Positions 1 through 11,583 of a stretch of 64,000 nucleotides of DNA are shown piece by piece. The notes beneath the pieces were generated by a model. It saw only the letters and a list, made by a program, of their open reading frames with translations, ran no database searches and was not told where the DNA came from. Positions within the stretch are counted from its first letter, which is position 1. Each line of letters starts with the position of its first letter. Both the position numbers and the translations under genes were made by a program. The DNA is taken from the NCBI GenBank assembly GCA_002197995.1, contig NGZR01000001.1:2852001-2916000 (forward strand), written 5' to 3'. The DNA is from Gaeumannomyces sp. JS-464 (taxonomy: Eukaryota > Ascomycota > Sordariomycetes > Magnaporthales > Magnaporthaceae).

Positions 1-1626
1 CGTTATCCCGTCCGCTAAAAAGGCGTAATATAACCGTTTATCGGGGTGTTTTAAAACTTTAACGTTTTAAAAACATTTCGATACGTTAAACGGCGTAAAA
101 ACGTATTAATTTTTTTAGTTTTTTTTAAGTTTTTACGAATTATAAATATAAAAATTACGTTATTTAAATCTTTTATTTTTTTTAAAACTTGGTCGTTTTA
201 AAGTTTTAATTATTTCGGTTTATTTCCGCGTTAATGTTAAAAAATTTTAATTTTCGAAAAAGGTATATTTAACTTAAAAGCTTTTTTAAGCTTTTTTTTT
301 CCAAACCGCTTATTAAAGTTACTTTTTTTTAAGTTTAGTAAAAAGTAGTATCGTTTTTTTCTTTCGAACTTTTAAACCCGAAAACGATCCGCTATTTTTT
401 CGCTATTATACGCAATTTTAATAGTTTTAAACAGCGATATTTCGTAATTTTTAAAAATATTATCCAATAACCTTTTTATTAAACTAGTATATGACATATG
501 TTTCGTTATAACAGTTTATTTAGCTAAACGTTAACCCGGGGCACGGTTTTTCCTATATCGGGCTTTTTTATATTCGTTAAAAGTTAGCTACTTAGCGGTT
601 ATTATTTTATTACGGGCAGTTAACTTTAATATGGCCAGCTTCGCCGCATTTAAAGCATTTTTCGTTTTTTAAGTTTTGCTTTTGCTTTTTTATTACCCTT
701 ATTACTAGTAAGCAACTCCCGCATTAAAATTTATAAAGTTTAAATGCGTTTTATAAACCGTAATAAATTATTACTTAGCTTTTTTTTAGTTAACGTTATT
801 ACTTTATACCGTATTTTTAAAACCATATCCTTTTTTTTAATTATCGTTCGTATAATTTATCGCTAATGCGAACCGCTTTTCAAACGTAATTTGTAAAAAA
901 ACTTTCGGCGATCCTATTTCGCGAGTTTATCCTTTACGTTTTCGCGTAATCCGTTATAAAAATTTAGCATTAACGTAATATCGCTTTAATTAAGCTTAAT
1001 GTTAATTTGTTAAAAGTCCGTTGCATATTTAACTACGGCTTTTCGCTATTTAAAGGTTAGCAAATTTCTTTTAGCGATTTAAGCTTCGTTAACTATTTCG
1101 AATACTTTTCCAACTTTTTTCCCAAAAGTTTCGAAGTTAGCGAAAATAATTTTAATGGCTTTTTAGCTTTTTTCGTACCTTTTAAAGTAATCGCTTTAGG
1201 TTAATTAAAACCATTTTTTCACTTTCCCGTCCAACTTAATAGCAACGTAAATAACCTTTTATTTTTCGCTTACGAATTGTTATTTGTAAAACTTAAAATA
1301 GCTTTTGCATTTAGTAAAAAATGTTTTAAATTTTGCCGTTTTCCTTTTCGTAAAGGTTTAAAAACGGGAATTTATACGTTTTAACCGCGATAAGCGTTTT
1401 AAAAGCTAGCAACTTTATGGTAAGTTGCTTTACATTAGTTTAACTTTTAACGATTTTATTCGTTATAAGCTTAAAAAGGTTAACGGTGTTATTGGCTTTT
1501 TTAAAATCGTATTTAACACTTTTAAAGGTAAAAAGTGGTTTTTTCCTTTTTAAGCTTTTTATTACTGCTCGCTATAATTGTATTATTTTTTCCTTTTAAC
1601 GAAATACTAAATAAAATTAGTTAAAA
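1..1626 (-). pseudogene. RIP-degraded Ty3/gypsy gag fragment
   Basis: No intact reading frame. The stretch is extremely AT-rich, with CpA/TpG scarce and TpA abundant. On the minus strand it matches, segment by segment, the gag region that occurs on the plus strand around 4535-4913 and 13425-14420 and again on the minus strand around 29300-31220. For example, the reverse complement near 1205-1260 lines up with the two gag halves that flank the copia insertion at 4914-13424. It runs into an LTR at 1627, as expected for the 5' end of a minus-strand element. The element continues beyond the left edge of the window. Confidence 0.75.
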
Positions 1627-2070
1627 TGTTATAATTAAAGGTTTGCTTTTAAAGTAAAGCATTTCGGAGGTGGAAAAAACAATGTCGCTAATGTTAAATA
1701 AAAAAACACGTAATTTAAAAGGATAATTTAATTGCTTACTTTAAAAGATGCTTAAAAGCTAACGTAAGTTAATTAATGCTAAAGCTTTAGTTAAAACTAC
1801 TTAAAACAAAAGGAAATCCATTTTTATATACACGCTGCTTTTAGCTTGTGTTAAGTTAAATTTGTAGCTTTGCTATAAATTTACAAATCCTTTTTAAATT
1901 TGTTGCTTTGTTACAAATTAACAAATCCCTTTTAGGTTTGTTATTTTATTACAAACTTACAAATTTTGCTCGGATCCCGTAATTTTACGTAACTTTAATA
2001 CGGGGCAAAAAGCACCGTTTAAAGCCCTTTTTACCTTTGTCGTCTTAAGGCTTATATATCGGTCGTAACA
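1627..2070 (-). repeat. LTR of a gypsy element (minus orientation)
   Basis: Read on the minus strand this starts TGTTACGACC and ends with ATTATAACA, the same ends as the LTRs at 4093-4534 and 27729-28171. Inside (about 1860-1965) are three tandem units of roughly 36 bp built on TTTGTTAC/ATAAATTTACAAATCC. It is flanked on the left by gag sequence and on the right by 3'-internal sequence, so it looks like an LTR shared by two head-to-tail elements. Confidence 0.8.
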
Positions 2071-2434
2071 CTAGGTCCTTTTTTAAGCCAAATCTTTTTA
2101 GCTGTTTTTATCGCCCCGCTTTCGTTAACTAGTAAGTACTTTTTTTCCTTACTAACTTTTATCCTTTTTTTTTTGGTTAACGAAATGCTTTTTTGCTTAT
2201 ATTATTACGAGATTTTAAAGCGTAAAAAGTGCGAAGTTTCCTTTTAAAACTTGTTTTAATATGTAAAGTGTTTTCGGATTAACCGTTTAAAATGCGACGT
2301 TTTAAAGCTTTCGCTTTTAAAGCTTTAAAATATCGTTGCGTAGCATTTTAAGCTCGAAGTTAAATTGGAAAAAGCGGAAAAAAAGGTTTCCGCTTTCGGA
2401 AACAAAAGAATGTAGCTAAAAAAAAATAATGCGC
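2071..2434 (-). mobile_element. 3'-internal segment of a gypsy element with antisense ORF remnant
   Basis: The first 100 bases match the reverse complement of the sequence just upstream of the LTR at 27729, so this is the last internal part of a minus-strand element. On the plus strand (about 2216-2430) it keeps a degraded reading frame with a Cys-rich start and a charged, coiled-coil-like end. This frame is homologous to the better-preserved antisense frame at 27200-27535. Several in-frame stops are explained by C-to-T change at Gln codons. Confidence 0.6.
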
Positions 2435-2913
2435 TAATATAATTAAAGGTTTGCTTTTAAAGTAGGGCATTTCGGGGGTAAAAAGGACAGTATCGCTAGT
2501 GCTAGTAAATAAGGGATTACGTAACTTAAAAGGACAATTTAATTGCTTACCTTAAAGGATGCTTAAAAGCTAACTTAGGTTAATTAATGCCGAAGCTTTA
2601 GTTAAAGCTATTTAAAACAGTAGGAAATCCATCCTTTACACGTTGTTTTTGCTTTAATAGGTTTAAATTTATAATCTTGCTTATAAATTTACAAACCTTT
2701 TTAAATTTGTTGCTTTGCTTATAAATTTATAAATCTTTTTGCATTTGTTACTTTGTTTACAAATTTACAAATCCTTTTAAATTTGCCGCTTTGCTCGCAA
2801 ATTTACAAATCCCGCTTAAATTACGTAACTCCACGTGTTTTAATACGGGGTAAGGGCACCGCTTAAAGCTTTTCCTATCTTGCTATCCTAAGGTTTACAT
2901 GCTGGTCGTAACA
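2435..2913 (-). repeat. LTR of gypsy family, minus orientation
   Basis: It shares both ends and most internal sequence with the LTRs at 1627-2070 and 30717-31166, and ends GGTCGTAACA on the plus strand. Four tandem ~36-bp units occupy about 2650-2815, one more than in its relatives. No clear target duplication: the left flank is element 3' end and the right flank falls in RNase H/reverse transcriptase sequence. The junction therefore probably reflects a deletion or LTR recombination that removed the integrase and chromodomain region. Confidence 0.7.
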
Positions 2914-4092
2914 CGCTTTGGTCGTTTTTTTTTATCCAAATTAGCTTTCGGTCGCGTAATTCAACGCGTCGGTTTCGATTTCGAAAGGTTTTTTTAGGTT
3001 TAAAAATGCTAATATTAGTTTTTTAATAGCGGCGTTCCGTAATTGCTCGAAAGCCTTTTATTTTTACTTTCCCTAATAAAATTAATATTTATTTTAATAA
3101 AATTCGTAAATAGTATAACGATTTTGCTATAACTATAAATAAACCGTTTATAAAAGTTTAAAAACTTTAAAAACCTTCGTATTTCCGTAATGTTTTTAAA
3201 TTTAAGCTACTTTTTTACTTTTTTAACTTTTTTAAAATTTATACAAATTTGTCCAAATGTAATTACGAACTTTAAAAAAGCGATTTTTTATATATGCCAC
3301 TCGCATTTTTCAAGTTTAACGAAAAGCTTCGCGTTAAGCAGTTTTTAAAATACTTAATGCACGTGCTATTTATACCTTTTTAATGTTTCCGAAAAAACCA
3401 GGATATTATCCAAATACGCGAGGATAAAAAGGTCGAAATGCTCGCGTAATATATATTTAATTATCCTTTAAAACGTGGCTAATACATTAGTAAACTTAAA
3501 GGTTATTATTAGCAATTTGTAATATTTAAACCTCGTTTTAAAAGCCGTTAGCCAATTTTTAGCCTTTTTTTAATCGGTATTAAGTTATAAGCTTTTCGTA
3601 AATCCAAAACCGTAAAATGTTTAGCTTTTTCGAGCTTATTTCGTAATTTGTTAATAAAAGGTAAAAATATTAATTTTTTACGGTAGTTTTTATTTAACGA
3701 GCGGTAATTAATACACATTTACTTCGTCCCGTTTTTTTTTATTTTTTATAAGATTTTAAATTTTATTAAAAAGTTAAAAAGCCTAATATGTTTTTTTTAA
3801 GTTTTTTTTCCAGTTATTCTTTTAGCACTTTTTATTACTAAAAATTAAACTGGTACAATTTTTAGTATTTAAAATATATTTTTAGTTTAAGCTTAATTTT
3901 AAAGTTAAACGGTTCGTATTTAAGAAGCACCGTTTTTACGGTTTATTCGAACAGTTTTTCGTATTTATAATATTTTTTAAAAACATTCGCGAGCCGTTTT
4001 TTCGTATTAATTAGTTTGTTTTAATCGCTTTCCATTTTGCATAGTTGTATATTCGTCGATATTAAATGCGAAAGTGGATTATTAAATTTTAT
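2914..4092 (-). pseudogene. Gypsy reverse transcriptase/RNase H fragment
   Basis: The minus-strand translation around 3365-3480 gives the Ty3/gypsy reverse transcriptase block with ATF.RII, then a catalytic motif reading YLDN where the family has YLDD. The change fits a G-to-A RIP transition. The RNase H start lies near 2914-3050. The fragment is cut at 4092 by insertion of the plus-strand chromovirus. It continues at 28172: joining the two sides restores the sequence found in the related copy near 24140-24180. Stop codons are frequent and the gene is dead. Confidence 0.75.
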
Positions 4093-4534
4093 TATTACAA
4101 CCGCGCCCGAAAAAAAGGTGCGGGGTAATTAAAACAAGTAAAAAAGCTAAAACGGCCCACTTTAAAACGCAAGTTACGTAATAATCGCAAAATATGTTAG
4201 CTATAAACATAGCTAACATATTTAACGGGGATATATTAGCTATAAACATAGTTAACATATTTAACGGGGATATGTTAGCTATAAATATAACTAACATATT
4301 TAAAAGGTTGTAAAGCAAGCAGCGTATATATAAAGGATAAGTTTTTTACCGTTGTAAATAACTTTAATTAGGGCTTTAGCATTAGTTAACCTAAGTTAGC
4401 TCCTAAACATCCTTTAAGGTAAGCAATTAAATTATCCTTTTAAATTACGTATTCCTTTATTTATTAGCACTAGCGATATTATCTTTTCCATTTCCGAAAT
4501 GCTTTACTTTAAAAGCAAACCCCCGATTATAACA
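4093..4534 (+). repeat. 5' LTR of the plus-strand chromovirus
   Basis: It starts TATTACAACC (RIPped form of TGTTACGACC) and ends GATTATAACA. Three tandem units of about 39 bp lie at 4190-4305. Each contains a palindrome-like core, ATGTTAGCTATAAACATAGC, followed by a TTTAACGGGG spacer. It is more RIPped than the 3' copy. Confidence 0.85.
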
Positions 4535-4913
4535 TTTTAATTAATCCTATTTAATACCTCGTTAAAAGGAAAATAGTATAGCTATAACGAGTAATAGCAA
4601 AAAGCTTAAAAAGGAAAAAACCACGGTTTTTACTTTTAACGGTGTTAAATATAACCTTAAAAAAGCTACCGATACGGCTAGCCTTTTTAAGCTTAAAGCG
4701 AACGAAATCGCTAAAAACTAAGCCAAAGTAAAGCAACTTATTGCGAAATTGCTATCCTTTAAAGCACTTATCGCGGTTAAAGCGTACAAGTTTCCGTTTT
4801 CGGATTTTTACGGAAAAAAAAACGGTAAACTTAAAACGTTTTTTACCAAATGCAAAAGCTATTTTAAATTTTACGAATAGCAATTCGTAAGCGAGGAATA
4901 AAAAGTCGCTTAC
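4535..4913 (+). pseudogene. Gypsy gag, first part
   Basis: The plus-strand reading from about 4790 gives a gag-type segment with SDFYGKKNGKLKTFFTKCK, then a frame that runs KVAY to the insertion point. It resumes as AITKLNGKVKKWF directly after the copia element and its target duplication at 13425. The reading frame thus continues exactly across the 8.5-kb insertion. Stops at several positions fit Gln-to-stop change. Confidence 0.7.
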
Positions 4914-5145
4914 TATTGGTAAAAGTGGTACTTTTGTAAGCACGGAAATCTCCTAAAAGGAAAAAACAAAAATCTATAAATTTGGAACTGGTGTTTATAG
5001 TAATGCATATTTCGAAAGGAATTTAAATACAAAAAGGGGATCGCAAAATCCCCTTTTGTAAGCTCGTGGGAGCGCACGGCCAGTGGGCCTGCGGCTTTAC
5101 AAGCGGCCTTTCCTGGATGCACGCGCTAAATCACGTGGATTAACA
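4914..5145 (-). repeat. 3' LTR of the copia element
   Basis: Near-identical in layout to 13191-13424. It contains the less RIPped block CTCGTGGGAGCGCACGGCCA and ends CACGTGGATTAACA on the plus strand. The left end reads TATTGG where the other copy has TGTTAG, a RIP-type difference. Confidence 0.9.
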
Positions 5146-7332
5146 CTGGCAATTCTTTTTTTAAACGCGTGCATCGGTAAATGCTCGCCTTCCAAATCCC
5201 GGGATTTTACAATACTAATAACAAAGGAATCCGGATTTAGTAACCTGTTTTAAAAACAAAGAAAAAAGGGCAAAAGGATTATGCTGGATATCGGTAAAAT
5301 TGTAAATAAGGACTGTAAATAGGAACAATAGGAAATAGGGCAATGTTTGGTTAAACGCTCGTAGGATTAGGTAATGCCGGATTAAATGCGCATAATAGCA
5401 GTAAATAAACTTAATAAAGATTTATTAAGCCGTGTGCGTGCTAATCGGTGTAATAGGAAGGAGCAAATCGGAAGTATAACTTAAAAGGCCTGGGATATTT
5501 TAAAAGCCGTAGGCTTTAATCGTTGTAATTTGGAATTTGATCCTTATAATTACAAATATCGATATCCCTATTGCTTGCCTGCTTGTTTGCCGATTTTTGC
5601 TTTATTATTTTGCTGTTCGATAATTACCGCGATGGTATCCATTCGCTTTAAAGGAGCTGGCAAAGGCAAATCCGTTAAAAAAGGTTAAATTAGCGTTAAA
5701 ACGGTTCCAAACAATGGCGTTAAAAAAACTCGTGCCAAAAGGGAAAAGGCAAATCTCCTGCTCGCCCGCGCTTTGCAAAAGGCAAAGAAATCGTTTTTAT
5801 GCTTAAATTGCTTTAACTTTTTTTGGCCGGCAAGTTTAATAAATTAAATGCTTTAACACCGAGCCGGCCGGCAACCGTTGCTAGTCCTATGCTTTTGGTT
5901 ATTCGTATTAACCGGTATAAGTAATTTTTTAGGCTTTGGTTTGCTAATCTTTTGCGCTAACGATTGGTAGTCCTAAAATCGCAATGGCTTTAACCAAAAA
6001 GTTTATAACTAAATACTTCCGCGAAACTATTGTTAATAAGGTATAATGGCTAATTTTTTGTTTTAACTGCTCCAATGCTTTATTAACCGTGCTTTCGCTG
6101 TTTTTAGGATTTCGCGAAATGGCGCACTACTACCAAATGCATAATCTTTTTTAAAAAGGAGGAATAGGCCGGTAAATTAACGCTAATTTTATTAAAATAA
6201 GTGCTGCTAAGCGGAAAGCGGCGGGCCGCGTTGCCGTTTAGCGTATGTTCGATGCGGCGTTTTTAGCAAGGGACAGCCTATTTGGAGCTCCTAACGATAA
6301 CGAAAATAAGGACGAAAAGATGGCCGAAAAGGGAAAAAAGGATAAAAATGCTAGTAATATCGATAAATAAGCTGGTAATATGTCCGGCAATGGTGGAAAT
6401 CTTTTTTAAAGCTTAGGATAGTCGTTCGTAGGATCGTTTTCCGGTTGTTTTAGCGTTTTAGTATTTCGTTTTTTTTAATCACATTGTTAGCTATTTTTAA
6501 GTTATAACAAATCGATTTTAACTGCTTCCCTCGCTTTTTTTTATTATTTTTCGCGTTTTACCTAACTTTCGATTCGTACCGTTATCGTATTGCTTGTAAC
6601 CAAATCTTCCAAAGCTTTATTTAGCTAATTTTTTTATCGCGTTTGCCGGATTATTTAATTTTGCGATTTAGCGGATTTCGTCGATTTCGCGCTTTTCGTA
6701 AAATTTTTTAAATGTTATAACATCGATTATAAGCTTTTTTTCCGCTATTATGCCTAATTGTACAAGGCATTAATATAGCGAAAAGCTATCGGTGCAAATT
6801 ATTAGCTTCGAAGCTTTTTAATTTAGCTTTTTAAAAATTGTTGCAAACGCTAAATTAAAAACGTAAGCTGCATCGAACCCGTTAACCATTTTAAATCTCA
6901 TTTGTGAAAACGCTTTTTATAACCCTTTTGCATTTAACTAATGTCCAATGCAAAATGTTTTCCGATTAGCTAAAAGCTGGTTTTTTAATCGTCGGATTTT
7001 TCGTTACTTAATATAATTATAAATCCGATTTGTAAATTTAGGTTTAAATTGTTCGCGAATAATCCATTTACGAAAACGTAAAAGTTGGCCTTTTGCAAAT
7101 CCAATAAAACGTATTTTAATCCTTTTTGTGCGTTATCGATTTGCTATTTAATTTTTTTGTTTAATTTAGTTGCGTTTTTTTATTCCGGTTTTTTAACTTG
7201 CGCTGCTACGGAATAGTCGAATACAGCTTTCGGTTAGTATACGGAACTAATATATGCGTTTCGAGCTTTTTAAACGACATACTTATAGCTTAAGCTTTTT
7301 AAATCGGTTTTTATTAGCTCGAGTTTTTCGCC
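5146..7332 (-). pseudogene. Copia reverse transcriptase C-terminal part and RNase H remnant
   Basis: This lies between the recognisable reverse transcriptase block (7333-7560) and the 3' LTR, where copia elements carry the end of the reverse transcriptase and RNase H. No reading frame longer than about 60 codons survives and I could not assign individual catalytic residues. It is called by position and continuity of base composition. The part nearest the LTR (5146-5500) is probably the non-coding 3' end. Confidence 0.55.
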
Positions 7333-7560
7333 CTAATTTTTTTGTCGAACTTTAAGCCTATTATCTCCTATTAAAATCTTGCATCCGTTAAAATTTGCCT
7401 CGTTTCCCGGCTTAATAGTCGATTTCGGTTTCGCACAAAAGCTTGCTTTTTTAAACGCAAATTTTTCTTTTTTTAAAAAATCCGGATTTCCAAAGTTTAA
7501 AGTGTCGTTTATTTGCATGCCTACGATTTTAATGCTTTGTCCGCTTTTTAAAATAAGCAA
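7333..7560 (-). pseudogene. Copia reverse transcriptase core fragment
   Basis: A 75-codon open stretch reads GMQINDTLNFGN, corresponding to the fungal copia motif GMQTDDTL that carries the catalytic Asp pair. One Asp is replaced by Asn, a G-to-A RIP outcome. Downstream, KPGNEANFNGCKI matches the usual 'KFNG' block of this family. It is flanked on both sides by stop-rich sequence in the same frame set. Confidence 0.7.
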
Positions 7561-8232
7561 ATAAAAATCGTAACTCGACGTTTAGCAATTTAAGCGCTTT
7601 TTGTAATGCTTTTGGTAAATAACGAACCAGTGTAAGCCTAATTTCGCGATCCCGTAAAAAGGTTTAATTACTTTAAGCAAAGTGCCTAATTTAAACCATG
7701 TTAACAACTTTTTAAGTAAGCGCAAGTAAACGTTTTTTTGCAGTTTTAATTTCGATTGGGTGTACGTTTAGCTAATATTTCGAATTATTAAATTAAACTT
7801 TATAAATGTAAGCGATAGCGCGATTATTAGGATTAATCGTTAGCTGCATTTTATAATCGTGGGAAATTGCGTAAAAATGTTATGTTTTTCTTTGTCGTTG
7901 TATCCCGTGGCTACGAATTTCGATTTTTCAAAAGGGTTTAAGGTTTGCCCTTTTACCTCGTTTACAATTCGTAATTTAAAAATCGTGGCTCCGTTAGGGG
8001 TTTTTCCGGTAATCGGCTTAATTATTCCAGCGCCGATAAGTACTTCCAGTTTTTATTAGGTTAATTATTCGAATGGTAAACCGGGAGCTGTAATTTTGCC
8101 TTTTTGCTTAAGTCGAATCGCTAACTGGTAAAATTGGTGCTTTTTAACGCTTAAAAACGTCGTGTGCATTTGCCGAAAGCTTCGTTTGTTAAGGGTTTTA
8201 GGTAGTACCGTAATTTTAGGTAAAGTGGTTAT

Positions 8233-9212
8233 CTAATTTTGGAGCTTTTTGTTTTGCTGTTTTGTCGCTTTCTTTTTCGGGGGCCTTTTTCGGCGTTTTG
8301 GCTGTTTAAACTCGGGGTATTCGAAAGGTGCTAACTGCTTTTCGGATTTTTGCACGATAGGTTTTTTTGCTTTATAGTAAAGCTTAACCACCGTGTTTTT
8401 AAAAGTCGCGTTACCGTTAACCGTTTCCACCGTAATTAACGTGTTTATTATAAATAGGACTTTATACGGGCCTTGCCATCCGTCCTTTTCCCGGAATACT
8501 AAAACCTCGCTTTTTAAAGCTAAAAAGCTCGAAAACACGCGTTTTATGTTTGGTCCGTTGCGTATAGCTAATACTTTTTACATACGTCGCTTATCGTATA
8601 AAATCCGGATTTTTGCTATAGCTTTCCTAATTGCAGCGGCTTTTTATACCTGGGTTTGTAAAAGTGGCGATTCGTTATTAATTCGAAGCATTACTTTAAA
8701 AACGAGCAATATAAGAACAAGTTCGTCGGGGCCGGCCGTATTGTTTACGGTTTTCACTGCTTTTTAAAGCATTAATTCGAAGTGCATAATTAAGCACTTT
8801 TATCGGATAATATCAAAAGCCCGGCGTAAAAGGGCGTAATATCTCTTAATTTTGCCGATTAACCAATGCGCTTCGATTAAAACCTGCCTATAAATAATCC
8901 CAAAAAGCTTTGCTTTCGTTTGAAATTCGCTCGCGGCGAAGTTGGCACCGGCATTATAAGAAATTACGTTAAAAGGCTTTAAATAAACGTCGATTTAACA
9001 CCGTTTAAAAGCTTCCTACGTTTTTTTGCCGACATGTTTTTAAAAAGCGTTGCAATATTAAAAGCTATGCTTGCATCGATTACGTAAAAAACTGGTTTGT
9101 AATCGACGTAAAACACGTTTGTAATTATTTCGTGGTTAAAGTCGATATCGTCCTAAAGTTTAAATCGAAAGCGTTATAATGCAAAACCTTTTTTTTAACA
9201 AAAATGGCACAT
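8233..9212 (-). pseudogene. Copia integrase core and C-terminal segment
   Basis: The 101-codon open stretch at 8233-8538 contains VFREKDGWQGPYKV and FKNTVVKLYY, a hallmark of the segment linking integrase to reverse transcriptase in fungal copia polyproteins. The stop-broken stretch up to 9212 contains NHEIITNVFYVDYKPVFYVI, the integrase core with its Asp. A Lys-rich tail follows the linker. The order and orientation fit the neighbouring GAG-pre-integrase block. Confidence 0.75.
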
Positions 9213-9533
9213 TTAATTAATTATTACGAAAGCGTCGCGATTAGCCTCGTGCTTTGCACGTTTTAAAACGTTCCAAAGTTTGTCGATAAATGGGTGCCTA
9301 AAGCGCTTATACACGCGCTTTAGCTTAGCTTTCGTAAGAAAAACTGCTCCCGCGATTTTTATTTCCGTTATAAAGCTAACTGCTGCCGTAACGTGGGTAA
9401 CGTCGTTAAGGAAAAACCAAAGGTGGCCGTGCCTTTTTATAATCGGGACGCGCGTACCGTCGTTTTTTATAAGCTCGTTGCGTATATTGTCCAGGTAAAC
9501 GTGCAATGCATCCATATTTGTAAAGCACAGCAA
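9213..9533 (-). pseudogene. Copia GAG-pre-integrase domain fragment
   Basis: This 106-codon open frame includes KLKRVYKRFRHPFIDKLWNV, the GAG-pre-integrase signature 'L..LHRRFGHP..D.L'. The first His of the HHCC zinc motif has become Tyr (YKRF), a RIP-compatible change. It lies directly upstream (minus strand) of the integrase core. Confidence 0.8.
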
Positions 9534-10588
9534 AAAAAAAGTTGGAATTGGAATTACAAAAAACGTGATTTGGCCGATCGGGGTCGGAATAGTAATCTTT
9601 CCAATGCTAAAAACAGCTTCTTTTAATCCGAAAATTACGCGTTTTTTATGCCCGTTTATATTAACGACGAGGTTTGGCTTATAGCGTTAAAATGCGTAAA
9701 CTTAATCCTTTTCGGCCGTAAAGGTTATTACTGCATTTATATCCGGAAAAATCCTTTGCCATTGCTTAATGCCTCGGATTTTGTGTTAAACTAGTACCTA
9801 ATCCGCAGGAATATAGGAATAAGGCTTGCTAAATCCCAAGTCCTGGCGCTTATAAATGCGGTGGGTAAAAGCCTTTTTAATTAAGTATGCGGTTATAACG
9901 GAAGTTATAAAGTAGCTGCTTTTATAATCCTCCTCTTTTTTTGTTTTTTAATCGTTAAAATTAAAAGATGGCTATTCCTTTTTGTTAATGCTTTCGGGCT
10001 TTATTAATGCGAGGAATTGGGTGTACCTTTTGCATGGTTTGTTCTTTGCCTCTTTTTGTGCTTTCCATTGCTTTTTAAATCGTCGTTATTTTTTAAAAAA
10101 GTGGCGTGTCGATTTGCAATCCGGCCTTTTGCAAATTTAGCAACCGCGTGTATATGGACGTAAACGGGGGCTTAGTCGGAAGGATTTGGGTTTGTATGCT
10201 CGATTTCGACTTCCATTGTCCCTTTTGCGATTTTTGTGATTTTTAAATTTCCGTTTTACAAAATGGGTGCCGAGGGTGCGTACGTTTTCCTCCATTTGCA
10301 AAATGCTTTTTAATTGGGAAAATAAGCTTTTAAAAGTCCGGCTGGGATTTATAAGGACGGTTTTAAGCTCCGGCACGCCCTAAATTGCTCGTAAAATGCT
10401 CGCAATAAGCTGGTTTTCGTTTTGGTAAAACGGGCCGAAAGCGCGTTAACAGGCTTATAGTTTATCCAAAAGGGTTTGCAAAACCGTTATATTGGATTTG
10501 CCTATATTAGCGATTTTTAAACGAACTGTTTGGAAAATAATCGAACTCCAATCCGTATAATACAATAATCGGTTAACCTCGGTATTAA

Positions 10589-10757
10589 TGTCACGGCATG
10601 TGGGGGGTCTCCCAGGCGTACGGGCCTGGCAGCCGATTAGATAAGCCCCTCCCAGGCAAATAGAGTGCACGGCACGCGCCCAGGCCTCCGGCCTCGATTT
10701 CTTCCCAATACATCTCTCTTTTGGCCTCTTTTTGCAGCCACCCTACTTGCCGTGATA
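10589..10757 (+). repeat. 5' LTR of the TRIM-like element
   Basis: 169 bp. It differs from the other LTR by one G in a G run and two transitions, so the insertion is young compared with the surrounding elements. Confidence 0.9.
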
Positions 10758-11415
10758 TATGGTAGCAACTCTGGGCTTCGCCCTCGCGGGCTTCCGCCGA
10801 AGGCATTCGGACCTTTCCACCAAAACGATGCGATCGTCGAGGGCCTTCGAGGCAAACAGCTACTGGGCGTGGCGGTCGCACGCGACGGTAGCCCCCCCAC
10901 CTGCCAGTGAGCAAAAGAGCCGACCCTGCGGCTTTAAAATACAGAAGACAAGGCAGCTAGTACTAAGGGCGCGCTGGCAATGGGCCCCCAGGCGTCAAGG
11001 AACCCCCCCGAGGCCCCAGGCCAAGATCCGTGCAGCGACGAACCGGCGGCAAAAACACAGGTAGCGACACCTCCCGCTAAAGGCAGCGACCGGCGATACG
11101 ACTTTTGGCAAAGGCCACCGACCTTTTGGCTGGAGGCAGAGTACCGAGGAGCAGAAGAACGATCCAGCACGCGCAATCACACCAAGTAGGGGGTTTGGCG
11201 GACCAAAGGGCCAAAAAGAATCCGTACCTGGGCCTCGACGATACGGCCCACGCGTGGGATCGCGATACCACCCTACCTACCGAGCTTCCCCACTAAGCGC
11301 CACAGCAAACCACTAAACCACTACCAAAAACATTCGGAAAAGGATGCAGGAGGATGAGACAGATTGCGGATCGAGGCACGCTAAGGACAGCGTGAATTTT
11401 TTGTGTGCCGGCATT

Positions 11416-11583
11416 TGTCACGGCATGTGGGGGTCTCCCAGGCGTACGGGCCTGGCAGCCGATTAGATAAGCCCCTCCCAGGCAAATAGAGTGCACGGCA
11501 CGCGCCCAGGCCTCCGGCTTCGATTTCTTCCCAATACATCTCTCTTTTGGCCTCTTTTTGCAGCCACCCTACCTGCCGTGATA
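11416..11583 (+). repeat. 3' LTR of the TRIM-like element
   Basis: 168 bp with the same ends as the 5' LTR. No convincing polypurine tract lies immediately upstream. Confidence 0.9.

Larger units (their letters stand above)
10589..11583 (+). mobile_element. TRIM-like miniature LTR element, un-RIPped
   Basis: Two 168-169-bp direct LTRs enclose about 660 bp of non-coding DNA, all flanked by a perfect ATTAA duplication (10584-10588 and 11584-11588). LTR ends are TGTCACGGCA and TGCCGTGATA. The sequence just inside the left LTR, TATGGTAGCAACTCTGGG, could be a primer-binding site (TGGTAGC as for initiator-tRNA priming). No gag or pol is visible. Its near-normal CpA/TpG content contrasts sharply with the host copia. 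The strand is set by the presumed primer-binding site. Confidence 0.85.

Noticed and set aside
4190..4305. Regular tandem repeats that could suggest a CRISPR-like array
   Set aside because: The units are contiguous without unique spacers, lie inside LTRs of a fungal retrotransposon and recur in both LTRs.
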